Shown: piece by piece, positions 16,063-25,982 of the stretch | Position numbering within the stretch: the first letter of the stretch is position 1 | How the letters are laid out: the number at the start of each line of letters is the position of its first letter | NCBI GenBank assembly: GCA_015232355.1 | Contig: JADFZW010000017.1 | Location: forward strand, 52,895 to 116,894 | Length of the DNA: 64,000 bases | Source: Oligoflexia bacterium | GTDB taxonomy: Bacteria > Bdellovibrionota > Bacteriovoracia > Bacteriovoracales > Bacteriovoracaceae | Direction of reading: 5' to 3' | Program-made: the position numbers and the translations under genes | Notes under the pieces: model-generated | What the model was told of the DNA's origin: nothing | The model's input: the letters and a program-made list of their open reading frames with translations, nothing else | Databases searched by the model: none

Positions 16063-19000
16063 CTACCGGTAAGGAATCTCTTGCGGTATTATATGTATTG
16101 TTGGTGGTTGATAACTATTCTGGAAGTTCAACCTCGAAATAATGTCATTGCTATCAAGTATGAAATTATCTATAGAGCCACCATTTCCTACTGGTATAGT
16201 TGATGAAGGACTAATTAGTGCAGGACCTGTCGTCATGGATCCAGAAGGTTCCGCTAGACTGCTAATAGTGTTCATCTCTGTATCTCGTGCTATATTTATG
16301 CCTACAATAGTTTTACTACCTCCAACACCAGCATTAGTTGCTCCAGACGAAATTGCTTGTGCAGTAAAACCCCCAACGAATGAGAGCGCTAATGCCCATA
16401 TAGGAGCATGTTGAATACCATTTCCACTCAAGTAACTTGTTCCTGTAGATAACCCTTCTGTCGCTGCCATTGAGCCCAATCCTGCTCCAATGCCAGATAG
16501 AACCATAGCTCCAGCGCCTGCACCTTGCAAACCTAATACACCTGTTGCAAAAGCACCACCTAAGGCGGCTCCACTCATTGCAGCGGCTACACCAACTCCT
16601 GTTCCTGCAGCACCTATTCCAGCTCCTATTCCTGCAAACTTCAAAAAATCCATTGTTCCATGTATGTTCTCATGATTCTTAATAACATTAGCAGTACCAC
16701 CAATAACAGCACCTACTCCTATTGCAATTAAAATTGGAACAAATGCAAAATTTCCATCAGGATCAATTCTATTAATAGGATCGTTAACAGCATATCCATA
16801 CAAATTTCCACATTCATATGGCGACACTGTACACTTTCCAGGGTTTTCCATAAAATAACGATCAGGCGATAAAAATCTTCCTGTAACTGGATCATAAACT
16901 CGCACACCCATTCTTACAGCACCAAGATCAGAATCATATCCTCGTCCTACATAATCATGTATATGAGAAAATTTATTTTGATCTCTTGAACTTTGCTCTC
17001 TTTCCCCCTCTGGAGATGCTAGTACTACTGTCTTCTTATCATTCGAGAGAAAGTAAGGAGTATTACGAATATCGTTATCGGTTAGGATGAATGTGGAATT
17101 CTCAATTATACCGATCATCTGTCCAGCAACTTTGATTGGCCAATAGAACTTGCCTTCTATGATTAATTCAGATGTAGGGCCTGTTCCTAGATATATCTCA
17201 ACAACTTTGCCTTCTTTGCTCTTAGTGATTGGAAATCCACTCTCATCGTAGACATATTCTACTAGAGTACCACTTGCATTTTTAAAACTAGCTATCTTTC
17301 CTTGAGCATTGTAGGTTAGGTCTTTGCCATTTAACTTAATTACTTCACCTAAATCGTTTAGTGGGTAGGAGATTATTTGTTCGCCTTGCTCATCTGCTGT
17401 TGCAGTCCATACGTCTGTAGAGTGTTTAAACTCACGCTTGTTATTACCGTTTTGCTTAAATATCAAGTTACCTATTACATCGTAGCTGTAACTAAACTGC
17501 TTGGCAGATATTCCATCATCAATTGTTGATTTTAAAAATCCTTGATCATAGTAATCATATTTACGGTTTGTACTAGCATTTGCTACTTGATAATTTTCAT
17601 CTGCAATTAGACCACGATTATTATAGGCCCAAGAATGTGAAACATCAGTGCCTTTATATCCTTGCTTCTTTTTAGTGAAGTCATCGTAGATTACTTTCCA
17701 TTCTCGTACTACAGTTCCATCAACACCTAATAGTTCAGTATTGGACTGTTGACCTAATTCATTGTAGGTGTAGTGTAGTAGTGGGCGCTCGTTAAGATCG
17801 ACACCTACAACTCTACCAAAGCGATCGGTGTGATATTTAAGTTGATTACGAATAGTGATAGCACCGTTGGCATTCATCACTGTCCAACATTGACTATTCA
17901 TTACTCCATGATCATTGTAAGTTAACTCATGAATTGCTTTAGAGCTATCTTTGATTGCTAGTTCGTAGCGAACCAGCTTACCATCGGCCCTATAATTAAA
18001 TTTCTTTTGAAATTTAGAACTACTTACTTCAGATAAGAATCCTAGCTGTCCAGACTGTTTAGATCCATCAGATAGGTGGCCATCGTAGGAATAATTAAAT
18101 TCTTGAATTGCTTCTTCTACTTTGTTTGACAAATATTTTGAGTGTGATATGCGACCAATTTTATCATAAGTTACATTTGTAGTACGAATGATCTTACCTT
18201 CTCTCCCTCTTGTTTCTTTAGAAGTAAGCAAACCACTTTCTATATCATAAACGTAAGACATCTCTCCTAAACCAGAGCGACCGATATGTAAAATATCACC
18301 AAAGTTATCGATAGCAATTTTCTGTGTTTGTTTATCTGGTAAAAGCACCTCTCTTAATCTGCCTAAAACATCATAGGAATAATCATAACTTTCTCCAACT
18401 TCATTAGTAAAAGAGAGTAATCTATTATCCAAGTCATATACTTTTACTCTTTGATAGCGACCATTTTCAGTGGTAGTAACTTTAAGTGTTCCATTATCAG
18501 TATCTATAGCAATATTATTTGAAAATGTTCTTTCTACATTCTGATGTATACGTTCATTAGACGATAATATTCCTGCGCCCTTTATGTTACCACTAAGATG
18601 GTGACCGTCTATTAATTGTAAATAACCACTTGTTTGACTAACGCTACTATTTATCATTTTGAGAAGATCCGTGCTATCCATCTCTTTGTCTAGATTTTGA
18701 ACATCGACTCCATTTAGTTTGGTGAGTGGAAACTGAGTTGTTCTTAGTTTTCCTGGATCGAAGCTAGTCCATCCTGCAATGATGGTCCCATTCTCTCCTC
18801 TACTTGTAATGGCCCCCAAAGTTTGTCCATTCCCTGCACTTAATACATAATCGCTAGAGACTGTCGTCCCATCATCTCCTAGTAAGCGTTTTGTAATCTT
18901 AGTAAGACCTGCACGTTTATCATCAGCATAGCGATAGCTATATTGATTTAGTGGTATACTATCACTGCTTGATTTAGAATAACTATTCCACTCTTTTTCT

Positions 19001-22000
19001 AAACGATCGTAGAAGTCGTATCGAAAAAATCTTTGGTAGAAGTTGTTATCTCCATGATTATTGATAATAGAGAAAGTAAGATCACACGCTTGATCTCGTT
19101 TTGCAATCTCTACAGTTTCTCCACTTGGTGATATTACTTTTTTTAAGATATTGTTATTGTCGTAAGTGTATACCGATTCACCTGATTTAGGAGAGTATAT
19201 TAATTGTATCTGATTGTTACTTGTATAAGTTAATCTTTGAATATTTCTTTTAGCATTGCTATTACTACTATCCCATATATCTAGTGATAGTGGCAGACCA
19301 ATATTATTTCGTTCAATTGTTAGTAGGTGAGAAAAGTTAAACTTACTATTAGAGTGGATACCACTCGTCTTTACTGACGATGGCAAGCAAACCATATGTT
19401 CACTTAAAGTTGTCGGGTGGATATAGCTTATATTGGTAGATAATCTATTGCTACTAGAACTATCAGTTTTGAGTGTTTCCAGAGGGCATAGAGATGATTG
19501 ATCATAAGAGACTACCTTGTTACTTTGGTAGATCGTCTGTGTCGATGCTGTATCTCCATCCTTCTCAAGTTCACTAATATATCCTTGCTTACTTTCTACT
19601 GATCTAATTCCATTAACTCCCTGATAATTAAATTCGGCGAACTTGTTTTCTACAAATTTATAAAGTTTAGGTAAGATGCTATCCACATGATATTCAGCTC
19701 TCACCAATCCTTGCAATTCATCGTTATGTTTAAAAACATAAGTAGACTTTTTACTGCGAATACCTTCGGTATTGCCACTTTCCTTAACATAAACTTTTCC
19801 ATATCCAAGGAAGCGACCATTTAATGTACTTATGTTTGCTTGTTCATAGTCATACTCTTCAGTGATGAATCCATAACCAGTAGATGTCCAAGTCATCTTG
19901 GATAGGATGGGACGTAGGACTTTCACTCCTGGTGCAGGTTTCATACGTTTGTATTCAAACTTAACTTGATTGCCTCTACCATCACCAATGGCCGTCATAA
20001 GTCCAGTTGCAGGAGTAGATACTTCTAATGCCCACAACTCTGCATTGTCAGACATGATTGATATTTGTAAATTACCATTGCCATTAAAATCAGAGAGTGT
20101 GGGATATATCGACATCAGCATTTTAATTGACATAATTGCTGGCATTCTATCTTCAGCAAACTTATTCCCTTTATTAATAAATGGTGTAAGAGTATTTGCG
20201 GAAACAATAAATGCATCTGTAAGACCATCTCCGTTTATATCTTTAAACATAAGTTGATAGTTTCTTACATGACCAGCACTATCTCCTTGCTGATCAAAGA
20301 ACTCTAAACGTATCTTCTCTGGACCAAACACAAAGTTACCTTTTCCTGGCCAAACATAGATTGCCTTACCATACTTGGCCACTACGTCTGGTATGCCATC
20401 ACCATTCATATCGACTACCCAAAAACCATCAGGATTGTTCATCCAATCATCTAGCTTCCCAATGATTAACTTTGAATCAAACGAAACGTTCTTTTTTGTC
20501 TCTGTACCAATTATAGTATAAGTAGAAATGTTTTTCATAATAGTATATTTACCATTATAAGCTTTAATGAAATCTGGAAGACCATCGCCGTTTAGATCAA
20601 CAATCCTTGTACCATCTTGTAACTTCCATTTCTCTTCAGTTTTAAATGTTGTTAGTAATTTCCCTTTACGGTTACAAACATAAATATTAGTACGACCGGA
20701 ATTGTAGTATGGATAAACAACATAGTAATCATCGTTAGGGCCAAAAAATTTCAGAAGTGTTCTTGGATCATTGTCATTGGCACAATCCATGGGATTTTCA
20801 CGAGCACTATCAAGTGGGCCATCTTGTATTAACTCCATTTTATCTGGATAATGTTTGATGAGATTAAAATTCTTTCCAAACTCCATATCCAAAAGACCAT
20901 CGTCTTCATCGTCAAAAGCTGCATATCTTTTCTGAGTAAAAATCCATTCTCCTCTGGAGGCATATTTTTTCAAGAAGGTATTCACCTTATCAACTTTTTT
21001 CCATTCGGAGGGTGCAATCTTATCTAAATCTTTTAGATCGTAACTGTATTTTATTGGATTATCTTGAATCCACTGTGTAGTGGTACTGGAGTTATTGCTA
21101 TTGCTATAAGAACGAGTTATTGAATCCAAATAAAAGATAGTGTCTGCTTTGTTGTTTATATATTTTAAATCATAACGATATCTTGCTTTAAACTGATTAT
21201 TACTCCAGTCTGTTGCATATATGGTTATGGCGCTCACTCGTTTATCGGATTTTACCTCTCGACCTGAGTGATAATCAGAGAAAGCAGTAGCTTTTACATT
21301 ATTGTCGTAGTCGTATTTAATCTGATATTGAATCTTGTTATTCTGCCCATAATCTATAGTTAAAATATATGGTTTTCCTGTGGAGTTTTTAGAATATTTA
21401 ACGGTGAAGAAGTCACCTCTAGCATTAAATCCTCTACTGATATACCAAGCATGGACACCTCTATCACTTTGAATAATATTTTCTTCTCCAAAAATCAGTG
21501 TTACTCCGTTATCGAGATACGCTGTAATTGTCTTTTGATCATTAGACATTAGTAGGCGATGCCTGCTTTGTAATCCCTTACTTAGGTATTCTGATAGATC
21601 CACTCTTGCTGTACGCTTAAAGATACCAATCCCAGCGCCTACCAGATCATCTTGCTGATCAAATTTGATTTCTCCTAAATTACGAAAGCGATAAATGGAA
21701 AGATTAAGATTCCAACCCATGCCAAATTCAGCAATACCCATAGATGGTGAATATATAGGAATAAAATTATAGATTAGTGGTGCTCGTTCTTCTGGAAAAT
21801 TAAGTGGCATGCTAATACTAAACTCTCCACTAGATAATTTACTTCCACTTAAATGAAAGCTAGACATATCACCTGCAAGAGTTGCTCTTTCTGGAATAGT
21901 GATCTTTTGAGGTTGAGTTGCATACTCTTCAAAAAACTTCTCTGGAGTAGAACTGGCGGCATTAGCGTTGCTAACCACTAAGCTAATAGTACTTAGAAAT

Positions 22001-22026
22001 AAAAAATATATTAAAGCTACTCTCAT
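16063..22026 (-). CDS. Secreted SpvB/TcdB/RHS toxin (TcB-TcC-like fusion)
   Basis: The 1987-aa protein has a Sec signal peptide (about 1-23, ending NANAAS) and an SpvB-like N-terminal domain (about 35-330; TLAGDMSSFHLSGSKLSSGE, FGMGWNLNLSIYRF). FG-GAP/VCBS repeats follow (about 475-665; DLNGDGLPDF, DMNGDGIPDV, DINGDGLTDA), then a TcdB middle domain (about 670-800; AIGDGRGNQVKFEYK). Many RHS/YD repeats lead to the RHS core end (PVTGRFLSPDRYF, NDPINRIDPDG, to G1758). The last 229 residues form the variable tip: a Gly/Ala-rich hydrophobic stretch (about 1760-1900) and a polar tail. In Tc toxins the B-C shell holds and cleaves off such a tip. The tip matches no toxin I recognise. The start lies 2 bp after the lipoprotein stop. 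A signal peptide on a Tc/RHS protein is noteworthy. Confidence 0.85.
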   Translation of the reverse strand: MRVALIYFLFLSTISLVVSNANAASSTPEKFFEEYATQPQKITIPERATLAGDMSSFHLSGSKLSSGEFSISMPLNFPEERAPLIYNFIPIYSPSMGIAEFGMGWNLNLSIYRFRNLGEIKFDQQDDLVGAGIGIFKRTARVDLSEYLSKGLQSRHRLLMSNDQKTITAYLDNGVTLIFGEENIIQSDRGVHAWYISRGFNARGDFFTVKYSKNSTGKPYILTIDYGQNNKIQYQIKYDYDNNVKATAFSDYHSGREVKSDKRVSAITIYATDWSNNQFKARYRYDLKYINNKADTIFYLDSITRSYSNSNNSSTTTQWIQDNPIKYSYDLKDLDKIAPSEWKKVDKVNTFLKKYASRGEWIFTQKRYAAFDDEDDGLLDMEFGKNFNLIKHYPDKMELIQDGPLDSARENPMDCANDNDPRTLLKFFGPNDDYYVVYPYYNSGRTNIYVCNRKGKLLTTFKTEEKWKLQDGTRIVDLNGDGLPDFIKAYNGKYTIMKNISTYTIIGTETKKNVSFDSKLIIGKLDDWMNNPDGFWVVDMNGDGIPDVVAKYGKAIYVWPGKGNFVFGPEKIRLEFFDQQGDSAGHVRNYQLMFKDINGDGLTDAFIVSANTLTPFINKGNKFAEDRMPAIMSIKMLMSIYPTLSDFNGNGNLQISIMSDNAELWALEVSTPATGLMTAIGDGRGNQVKFEYKRMKPAPGVKVLRPILSKMTWTSTGYGFITEEYDYEQANISTLNGRFLGYGKVYVKESGNTEGIRSKKSTYVFKHNDELQGLVRAEYHVDSILPKLYKFVENKFAEFNYQGVNGIRSVESKQGYISELEKDGDTASTQTIYQSNKVVSYDQSSLCPLETLKTDSSSSNRLSTNISYIHPTTLSEHMVCLPSSVKTSGIHSNSKFNFSHLLTIERNNIGLPLSLDIWDSSNSNAKRNIQRLTYTSNNQIQLIYSPKSGESVYTYDNNNILKKVISPSGETVEIAKRDQACDLTFSIINNHGDNNFYQRFFRYDFYDRLEKEWNSYSKSSSDSIPLNQYSYRYADDKRAGLTKITKRLLGDDGTTVSSDYVLSAGNGQTLGAITSRGENGTIIAGWTSFDPGKLRTTQFPLTKLNGVDVQNLDKEMDSTDLLKMINSSVSQTSGYLQLIDGHHLSGNIKGAGILSSNERIHQNVERTFSNNIAIDTDNGTLKVTTTENGRYQRVKVYDLDNRLLSFTNEVGESYDYSYDVLGRLREVLLPDKQTQKIAIDNFGDILHIGRSGLGEMSYVYDIESGLLTSKETRGREGKIIRTTNVTYDKIGRISHSKYLSNKVEEAIQEFNYSYDGHLSDGSKQSGQLGFLSEVSSSKFQKKFNYRADGKLVRYELAIKDSSKAIHELTYNDHGVMNSQCWTVMNANGAITIRNQLKYHTDRFGRVVGVDLNERPLLHYTYNELGQQSNTELLGVDGTVVREWKVIYDDFTKKKQGYKGTDVSHSWAYNNRGLIADENYQVANASTNRKYDYYDQGFLKSTIDDGISAKQFSYSYDVIGNLIFKQNGNNKREFKHSTDVWTATADEQGEQIISYPLNDLGEVIKLNGKDLTYNAQGKIASFKNASGTLVEYVYDESGFPITKSKEGKVVEIYLGTGPTSELIIEGKFYWPIKVAGQMIGIIENSTFILTDNDIRNTPYFLSNDKKTVVLASPEGEREQSSRDQNKFSHIHDYVGRGYDSDLGAVRMGVRVYDPVTGRFLSPDRYFMENPGKCTVSPYECGNLYGYAVNDPINRIDPDGNFAFVPILIAIGVGAVIGGTANVIKNHENIHGTMDFLKFAGIGAGIGAAGTGVGVAAAMSGAALGGAFATGVLGLQGAGAGAMVLSGIGAGLGSMAATEGLSTGTSYLSGNGIQHAPIWALALSFVGGFTAQAISSGATNAGVGGSKTIVGINIARDTEMNTISSLAEPSGSMTTGPALISPSSTIPVGNGGSIDNFILDSNDIISRLNFQNSYQPPTIHIIPQEIPYR

Positions 22027-22028
22027 CT

Positions 22029-25000
22029 TTATTGGCCCCCTGGTTTACACCCTTCAATCCAAGTCATTCTTTGAGTAGACATATTATAACGTACTTTAAA
22101 TACCACTCTGATATCTGTGATACTTTTATTTAGAAAAGTTTTTAGTATCGTCGGATCAGTATTAAATAATGAGAGGAAGTCAAAAGCAAAGGTGCTAAAA
22201 GGTGAAAGTCCTTGGCCACTATAACTTCCAAACGACGATCCAGCATCTGTGACAAACATATTTTCAATATCTGGCAACATAGTATCGTTACTGCCGAATA
22301 GAACTTTGATTTGTGGTTTTTGCCAACCACTTGGAGCTAAATCAAAAGAATCAATTCCTGTCTCCATTAAGTAGTTAAGAGAACTCTTTACTTCCAAAGT
22401 AAATGGTTGATGAGCTATGGCGCTATTTAAGCTCTTTACATTATCACTATCAACCACGAAATAAAGTCCAATGGACTCCACAACAGGGTAAACACTATCA
22501 CAAGTTAATCTACCACTTCTTGGACGATGGAAATAAATGTCCTTGGGAAAAACCTGAAATGTTGACAATGTTCCACTTTCATTATCATCCATCTCTCTCT
22601 CAGGAATTTGATTCCACAAGGATGCAGACCGTTCGATTCCAACGTTTAGTTGATTCTTGACTACTCGAGGATCAAAAAGTTCACTTGGTAATTCACTTAA
22701 TTTGCTTCTTGGATAAGGGAAACTTACAAAGACCGTTTTATAACTGTTACGAACCTTGGTGATATCAAGTGGTTTTATCTTACTATCAAAGTAATCAAAC
22801 AAAATTTGCAAATACCTACGAATGTCTTTGGCATCGGTATCCACATTGATATCCTTAGATGAAAGTTTCAATTCATTTATATCAATTTGCAAATTAGGAT
22901 AACTAAAGTTGAGCATAGGTAAATAGATGTTGTTTGCAAATTCTATGGTGTCTTTCAAACGTCTACCAAGAATAGAAAGATCAACGTTTTCTAGCACCCA
23001 TAATTTAGTAGCATTAATGTACTTACTTTGAGTATCAACACCATCTCTTTCAATTAGAAGATGTTTTATTTTTAATCTCTTAGTTTCAATAAGTTTTATT
23101 AATTTGTCTTCATTTACTTTACGTTCTACTAATGCGAGTTGGATGTTAAGCCATGATTGAAAGAAGTCATTTAAGAATCTATATTGAAATAGGTTATAGA
23201 GGTCTCCTTTCATCTGAAAACTTAGAAGCGCCTCTGCTCTTAGCTTTTCCAGCTCCGTACCTGAAGAGTATCCCATTAAAACAGCATCCCGGCCCTTCTC
23301 GTCAACTTTTTTAAGAGTGTCGATAATTGCGCTCACAAAGTCTTTAGCAATCTCCGTTAATGGTATTGCCTTAGTTATAGTAACGGTTAATCCTCCAGAT
23401 ATAGTAGAACCTTGTTGGTAGCAATCGTTAACTACAAGATAGTAGTTTGTATTAGAAGTAGTTATGTAGCTGCCTTCTCTTTCCACGATAATTACATCTC
23501 TTATAGTTTTTTTCTCTGCGCTTTGAGTTTGGGCCACTAATAGCAAAGCTCCCGCTGGCATATCTGGAAATGGTGTATCGGCCATTCTTAATCCAATGGC
23601 AAAAGATGCATTTCCTCTCTGTTCACTAGAAATAAGCTTATTGGTTATTGTCTCTTGATTGTGTCCAGTTGTTCTTGTGGTGTTGCCAATTACATCGTTT
23701 GTAATATCAGATTTATTTTTGATCTCAACATCGCTTGCAGTAGTGGAGTTAGAATCACCATTACTCTCGAAGAAATTAAATCCTTCAGGACCTATCATTG
23801 GTTTTTTACTAGCAACACTCTTGTATTTTTCAGACCTATTTAAGGCACATATTGGTGACCAACTACCATTAACTCTAATGCTTATTAAGTGTCCTTCGAA
23901 AGAAGTATCACCTTTAGGAACTTGATCCACTAATTTTGCTAATACACTTTTACCTTCTACACCGATATAGGTACTATTATCGTTACTGCTATCACTTTCT
24001 CTTGGAGGAACAATAGTAAAGCTGCTAGTTTTAATTGCTACTTTCCCTGAGGTATTAAAAAGCTGTGCCCACTTATCTACGTTAATTCCACTAAAATCAT
24101 CAAGACCGTTAACCAAATTACCTATCCGTGCTGTATCTTCTGATATCGTCTTACGAATTCCATTTAAATCCTTTAGTAAGTTTTTAAGGTCTAGATTTTC
24201 CCGTTCTATTTCGTTGTTTAATTGCTCTTTGAATTGTTTATTATTTTCTTGTTGTAGAATTGCTTGTGCTAATTCTTTCCTCTGATAATCAATATCACGA
24301 CCAGCAGAATCTCTGGATAGTTTATCTAGTAACTCTTTCGAATAAGTTTTGATTGAGTTTATGTTTCTCTCATCAAAAGCGTAGTTCAGTATCTTCTTAC
24401 CTCCATCTCTCGTTATACCTTTTGAGTTGAATGAAGTAATAATATTTTGACTTCCTCTTAGTGCTCTAAGAAAAAGCAAACTATAATCTTGATATCTAGC
24501 AAGATCTCCTTTGTAGAGGAGATTTACACTGTCATCACTAGATAAATTGGAAGGTGCGGTTACGCCTGTAACAGACAGATAATTTGTTTTGTTCATATCA
24601 GCGATAGCTACATTTATTTTATCAATGTTTTCTCCTATAACAGTGAACATCTCAAATAATTTTGAATTAAACGATCTAACTGTCCTGGCCTGGTTTAGCG
24701 CCGAGAGGTACTCATTTTTGTTTGCTATTGAGGATATTAATTTTAAAGAGAGTAAAATCTCTTCTTGTAATAACTCTCCTTTATTCTTTGGACAACCACC
24801 TAATTGGCATAGCAAATCCTGTAGACCTGCCAGATATTCTAATCTCTCGTAGAGCGGAATTAGTATCTCACCAAGGTGAGATATCATGATTGAAGCAGGA
24901 ACATTCTCAATAGAAAATAGAGTCTTTAAAATCTCAGATCTGTTGAGATAATATTGATCACTAAATTTTTGAACAGTGGTCGTGGCCAGATCTTGTTTCT

Positions 25001-25937
25001 TCTCTAACATATATCTTTGCCAAAAAATATTAGAATGATCTTGGAGTTTTGCTTGTGTTGCCTCTATGAAAGTCTTATTTTCTTCAGCAGTGCTAAAGTG
25101 ATTAGATAAATTTGCATTCACTGTTCTTGACCATAGGATTGTTAATTCAAAGTAGTCATGCAATTGTTGCTTGCTTATGACAGTATTCTCGCCATTAGCA
25201 GCTGTCGATGTAATCATATATTGATTAAAATCACTTAGAATCTTATTCAACACAAGAACTACATCCTCTCTTAGTTTCTGCTGGCATTTAGCTCCAAGCT
25301 TTTTAAATTTGGTACCAATATCAGGGAAACAACTTTTCAAGAAATCTTGATTATAAATAAATTTATTGGAATGTATATGACCACCATTGGAAAATATAAA
25401 GTTACATTGTTCTTCACTTAAGTGGGTCTTTTGATTATTAAATTTAAGAAGCGATAGAACTGTACCTTCTAACTTACTTACTTTTAGTTCTCTCTCCTTT
25501 ATAGATCCAGCGTTCATAATATAAGAGTAAATTTTTCCATCAAAAGATGCAATCGCTGGGTACTCCTGATAGTTTGTAGCTTTATGATCTAGTAGTTTTA
25601 TATCACACCCTCCCTGACTACCGCTGTTGTCATCAGCAGGAAGTGCTATATCCCTACACAATCGTACTCCTGTCATAAGTGTTGAGAAATTCCATATCTC
25701 TCGACTGCTGGTTTTGCATTCTTTTGGTGGGTTAAATGGGATTAAAAATCTAGGGGTATCCTCTTCAAGACTCTTAGACATAACTCCATCACTACTCAGT
25801 AACGTGGACTTCATTTTACTAAACCAACCATCTTGTGGTTTATCACTGGCGGTATTGCTGGAATCATTATTACGACTACATCCAACGCTTAATAGTAGCG
25901 ATATAACTAAAGTAAGTAGGATTGATGTTTTATTCAT
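22029..25937 (-). CDS. Large lipoprotein with TcA-like TcB-binding C-terminus
   Basis: The 1302-aa protein starts with a lipoprotein signal (LLLSVGC, Cys20). Most of it is alpha-helical, with long coiled stretches (about 200-620 and 850-1080), and Ser/Asn-rich linkers between. The C-terminus (about 1130-1295) is beta-rich. DIYFHRPRSGRLTC and FVTDAGSSFGSYSGQG, followed by SPFSTFAFDF and ITDIRVVFKVRYN, follow the pattern of the TcB-binding domain at the end of TcA insecticidal subunits (compact 'PFEGAG...S.W' then 'ITDV...'). It is half the usual TcA length, so the pore and receptor parts may be reduced. The gene sits directly upstream of the TcB/RHS-like gene with 2 bp between, consistent with a stoichiometric partner. 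The TcA link is by eye and needs structure comparison. Confidence 0.65.
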   Translation of the reverse strand: MNKTSILLTLVISLLLSVGCSRNNDSSNTASDKPQDGWFSKMKSTLLSSDGVMSKSLEEDTPRFLIPFNPPKECKTSSREIWNFSTLMTGVRLCRDIALPADDNSGSQGGCDIKLLDHKATNYQEYPAIASFDGKIYSYIMNAGSIKERELKVSKLEGTVLSLLKFNNQKTHLSEEQCNFIFSNGGHIHSNKFIYNQDFLKSCFPDIGTKFKKLGAKCQQKLREDVVLVLNKILSDFNQYMITSTAANGENTVISKQQLHDYFELTILWSRTVNANLSNHFSTAEENKTFIEATQAKLQDHSNIFWQRYMLEKKQDLATTTVQKFSDQYYLNRSEILKTLFSIENVPASIMISHLGEILIPLYERLEYLAGLQDLLCQLGGCPKNKGELLQEEILLSLKLISSIANKNEYLSALNQARTVRSFNSKLFEMFTVIGENIDKINVAIADMNKTNYLSVTGVTAPSNLSSDDSVNLLYKGDLARYQDYSLLFLRALRGSQNIITSFNSKGITRDGGKKILNYAFDERNINSIKTYSKELLDKLSRDSAGRDIDYQRKELAQAILQQENNKQFKEQLNNEIERENLDLKNLLKDLNGIRKTISEDTARIGNLVNGLDDFSGINVDKWAQLFNTSGKVAIKTSSFTIVPPRESDSSNDNSTYIGVEGKSVLAKLVDQVPKGDTSFEGHLISIRVNGSWSPICALNRSEKYKSVASKKPMIGPEGFNFFESNGDSNSTTASDVEIKNKSDITNDVIGNTTRTTGHNQETITNKLISSEQRGNASFAIGLRMADTPFPDMPAGALLLVAQTQSAEKKTIRDVIIVEREGSYITTSNTNYYLVVNDCYQQGSTISGGLTVTITKAIPLTEIAKDFVSAIIDTLKKVDEKGRDAVLMGYSSGTELEKLRAEALLSFQMKGDLYNLFQYRFLNDFFQSWLNIQLALVERKVNEDKLIKLIETKRLKIKHLLIERDGVDTQSKYINATKLWVLENVDLSILGRRLKDTIEFANNIYLPMLNFSYPNLQIDINELKLSSKDINVDTDAKDIRRYLQILFDYFDSKIKPLDITKVRNSYKTVFVSFPYPRSKLSELPSELFDPRVVKNQLNVGIERSASLWNQIPEREMDDNESGTLSTFQVFPKDIYFHRPRSGRLTCDSVYPVVESIGLYFVVDSDNVKSLNSAIAHQPFTLEVKSSLNYLMETGIDSFDLAPSGWQKPQIKVLFGSNDTMLPDIENMFVTDAGSSFGSYSGQGLSPFSTFAFDFLSLFNTDPTILKTFLNKSITDIRVVFKVRYNMSTQRMTWIEGCKPGGQ

Positions 25938-25982
25938 ATCTATTACGTCTCCTGTATGTCTATGTCGTATTTAATTTATTGA

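Noticed and set aside
25627..25974. 115-codon plus-strand frame antisense to the lipoprotein start
   Set aside because: Lies opposite the signal peptide region of the 1302-aa gene and has no ribosome binding site or family.
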